A stretch of 64,000 nucleotides of DNA from Pseudomonas mucoides (lineage in GTDB: Bacteria > Pseudomonadota > Gammaproteobacteria > Pseudomonadales > Pseudomonadaceae). The position numbers were made by a program, and so were the translations under genes. How positions within the stretch are numbered: position 1 is the first letter of the stretch; each line of letters begins with the position of its first letter. The notes beneath the pieces are model-generated. The model ran no database searches, had not been told where the DNA came from, and was given only the letters and a program-made list of their open reading frames with translations. Below are positions 63,059 through 64,000 of this stretch, piece after piece. The DNA lies in NCBI RefSeq assembly GCF_015461845.1, contig NZ_JACOPW010000002.1:806001-870000 (forward strand). Reading direction: 5' to 3'.

Positions 63059-63204
63059 GGACTAGTGACAGGCAGCAAACGGCCAACACCAACAGCCTTC
63101 CGATTTTGAAGCTATGGTAGATACCGGTTCAAACTTTCCGCAGTCATGAGGCATGCCTGCCGGGAGCCAATTGAGCATTACGCACGACCGCCCTCTTCAT
63201 CCCT

Positions 63205-63576
63205 TTATTGTGAGCGGGGCGTCAAGATAGCCAACGCAGCCGCCACGATGAAGAGCGCCGGCACGTCACCTGCCAAGTGCCCCATTTGCTCCGGCTGGGT
63301 GAACGCCTGGACGGCCATGATTCCTCCGTGTACGGCGCTAGACCACACGGCGAACCAGATTAGGCTCAGATTGGCTAATGGATCACGTGCGGCCAGGATC
63401 AGGAACACGCCAAGTGTGGCGTAGATGCCAACGATCATCATCGGGTAGTCCGAGTGACCGACGTGCCAGGCCCAGCCGGACGGCCAGAACAACATAAGTG
63501 GGTAGAGAGCAAGGCACGCGAGGCCCGCCAAAACTAGAACGACGCGCAAATACCTGAGGCTATCGACTACGGTCAT
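63205..63576 (-). CDS. DUF6632-like four-span membrane protein
   Basis: 123 residues. Four hydrophobic spans; SLRYLRVVLVLAGLACLALY, FWPSGWAWHVGHSDYPMMIV and FAVWSSAVHGGIMAVQAFTQ match, from memory, the DUF6632 family. Function unknown. The frame reads from ATG 63576, with a GAGGAG-like stretch before it. Confidence 0.7.
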   Translation of the reverse strand: MTVVDSLRYLRVVLVLAGLACLALYPLMLFWPSGWAWHVGHSDYPMMIVGIYATLGVFLILAARDPLANLSLIWFAVWSSAVHGGIMAVQAFTQPEQMGHLAGDVPALFIVAAALAILTPRSQ

Positions 63577-63926
63577 GACGAACTCCTCTTTGGGCCTAAC
63601 GCTAAATTGCCACCAAGTGGCGTGATAACACCTTCACAGGCTTGGTGGATAACACTCCTTTTTCTGTCGTCTTGCCTTGACTAGGCCGGGCATTGTGACA
63701 GTCGGGTGTCTGCTGAAGGGGTTTATACCCCATGGACGGAAAGCTCAATCAGTTCCGGCAGTTGAGCAAGCATAGCTACTCGTTTGCTATCGCTCCGTCC
63801 ACCGGCTGCTTCTGGCTGAAAGCCGCTCCGTCAAACAATCTGAATCTATCCCTTACACAAAACCACCCTCCACAAAAAAGCCCACTGACCGTCTCCGGTT
63901 CAGTGGGCTTTTGACAAGGCCTCTAC
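63577..63926. other. Intergenic region with terminator
   Basis: No gene accepted: the 60-codon frame at 63732-63914 ends in the terminator and resembles translated repeats (FAIAPSTGCFWLKAAPSN). Terminator at 63874-63913. Confidence 0.5.
63874..63913. terminator. Bidirectional rho-independent terminator
   Basis: AAAAAAGCCCACTGA-ccgtctccggt-TCAGTGGGCTTTT; stem of about 11 pairs with A and T runs on both sides, located 14 bases from the stop of the next minus-strand gene. Confidence 0.85.
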
Positions 63927-64000
63927 TTACAAAGCCATATCACTAGCAGCATTAGCCTTCGGAGCCTTCCCGGCATCAGCCGGAGCAGCAACGGGAGCCG
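63927..64000 (-). CDS. C-terminal end of an Ala/Pro-rich protein
   Basis: The minus-strand frame entering from the right edge reads APVAAPADAGKAPKANAASD then MAL and TAA at 63927. Only 23 residues are visible; a low-complexity Ala/Pro/Lys tail. The terminator just after it supports a true gene end. Family not determinable. Confidence 0.55.
   Translation of the reverse strand, partial: APVAAPADAGKAPKANAASDMAL

Noticed and set aside
63732..63914. 60-codon plus-strand frame
   Set aside because: Runs through a terminator hairpin and shows the repeat-derived CFWLKAAPS pattern.
1..64000. CRISPR arrays, rRNA or tRNA genes
   Set aside because: No regularly spaced direct repeats and no tRNA-like cloverleaf or rRNA core sequence were noticed, including next to the tyrosine recombinase.

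Overview
The window looks like a chromosome segment of a fluorescent-group Pseudomonas. The evidence is high-GC coding sequence, a REPIN-type GTAGGAGCGAGCCTGCTCGCGA repeat pair, Anr-type TTGATNNNNATCAA boxes, a DUF6124 protein, a tcu (tricarballylate) locus and a PA3514-PA3504-like catabolic cluster. No rRNA, tRNA or CRISPR array was seen. All family assignments come from reading the translated sequence; no database search was run.

Layout. (1) 1-7.5 kb, core-type genes: the end of a ppnN-like nucleosidase gene, a REPIN, an exported epoxide-hydrolase-like protein, an orphan OmpR-type regulator with a small exported protein, a YfcE-like phosphoesterase, a YfeH-like transporter, an AbrB-family membrane protein, a 27-residue membrane miniprotein absent from ordinary ORF calling, and a hexuronate-type MFS transporter. 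(2) 8-24.2 kb, a low-oxygen/energy-stress regulon: five two-domain universal stress proteins, a beta-CASP metallo-hydrolase, an Lpp-like lipoprotein, an FtsH paralogue behind a BON-domain fragment, a K+ channel, phosphoketolase, an Fe-S FNR paralogue, a zinc alcohol dehydrogenase, a GNAT acetyltransferase and a PAS-GGDEF protein. FNR/Anr-like boxes lie in most of the divergent promoters. (3) 24.4-29.4 kb, accessory: a DUF2235 lipase-like protein with a LecA-like C-terminal domain, DUF6124, a CHASE-GGDEF cyclase, and a 1.1-kb scar with an IS1182-type transposase remnant.

(4) 29.7-45.4 kb, a 16-gene, tightly packed catabolic operon: ABC importer, two SDRs, cupin, hydrolase, IclR regulator, ThDP enzyme, aspartate-dehydrogenase homologue, aldehyde dehydrogenase, VOC dioxygenase, FAD hydroxylase, two small proteins, Rieske oxygenase, RidA-like protein and VanB-type reductase. 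The substrate is unknown to me; this is the best candidate for an undescribed pathway. A porin at 45.7 kb shares its promoter-like signals (sigma-54-like -24/-12, a GTTTC half-palindrome and a leader motif). (5) 47.4-56 kb, tricarboxylate use: a TcuC-like MFS, a ModA-like binding protein, LysR, then TcuR-TcuA-TcuB-TcuC. (6) 56-60.1 kb, an AT-richer island with two unrecognised 320-residue membrane proteins, recombinase remnants and a small tyrosine recombinase. (7) 60.2-64 kb: DJ-1/PfpI protein, LysE exporter, lipoprotein, a DUF6632-like membrane protein and the end of an Ala/Pro-rich protein.

A degenerate hairpin-forming intergenic repeat (core GGTCGGTTGCTGC...GCAGCAACCGGCC) recurs at several places, mainly near the accessory regions.
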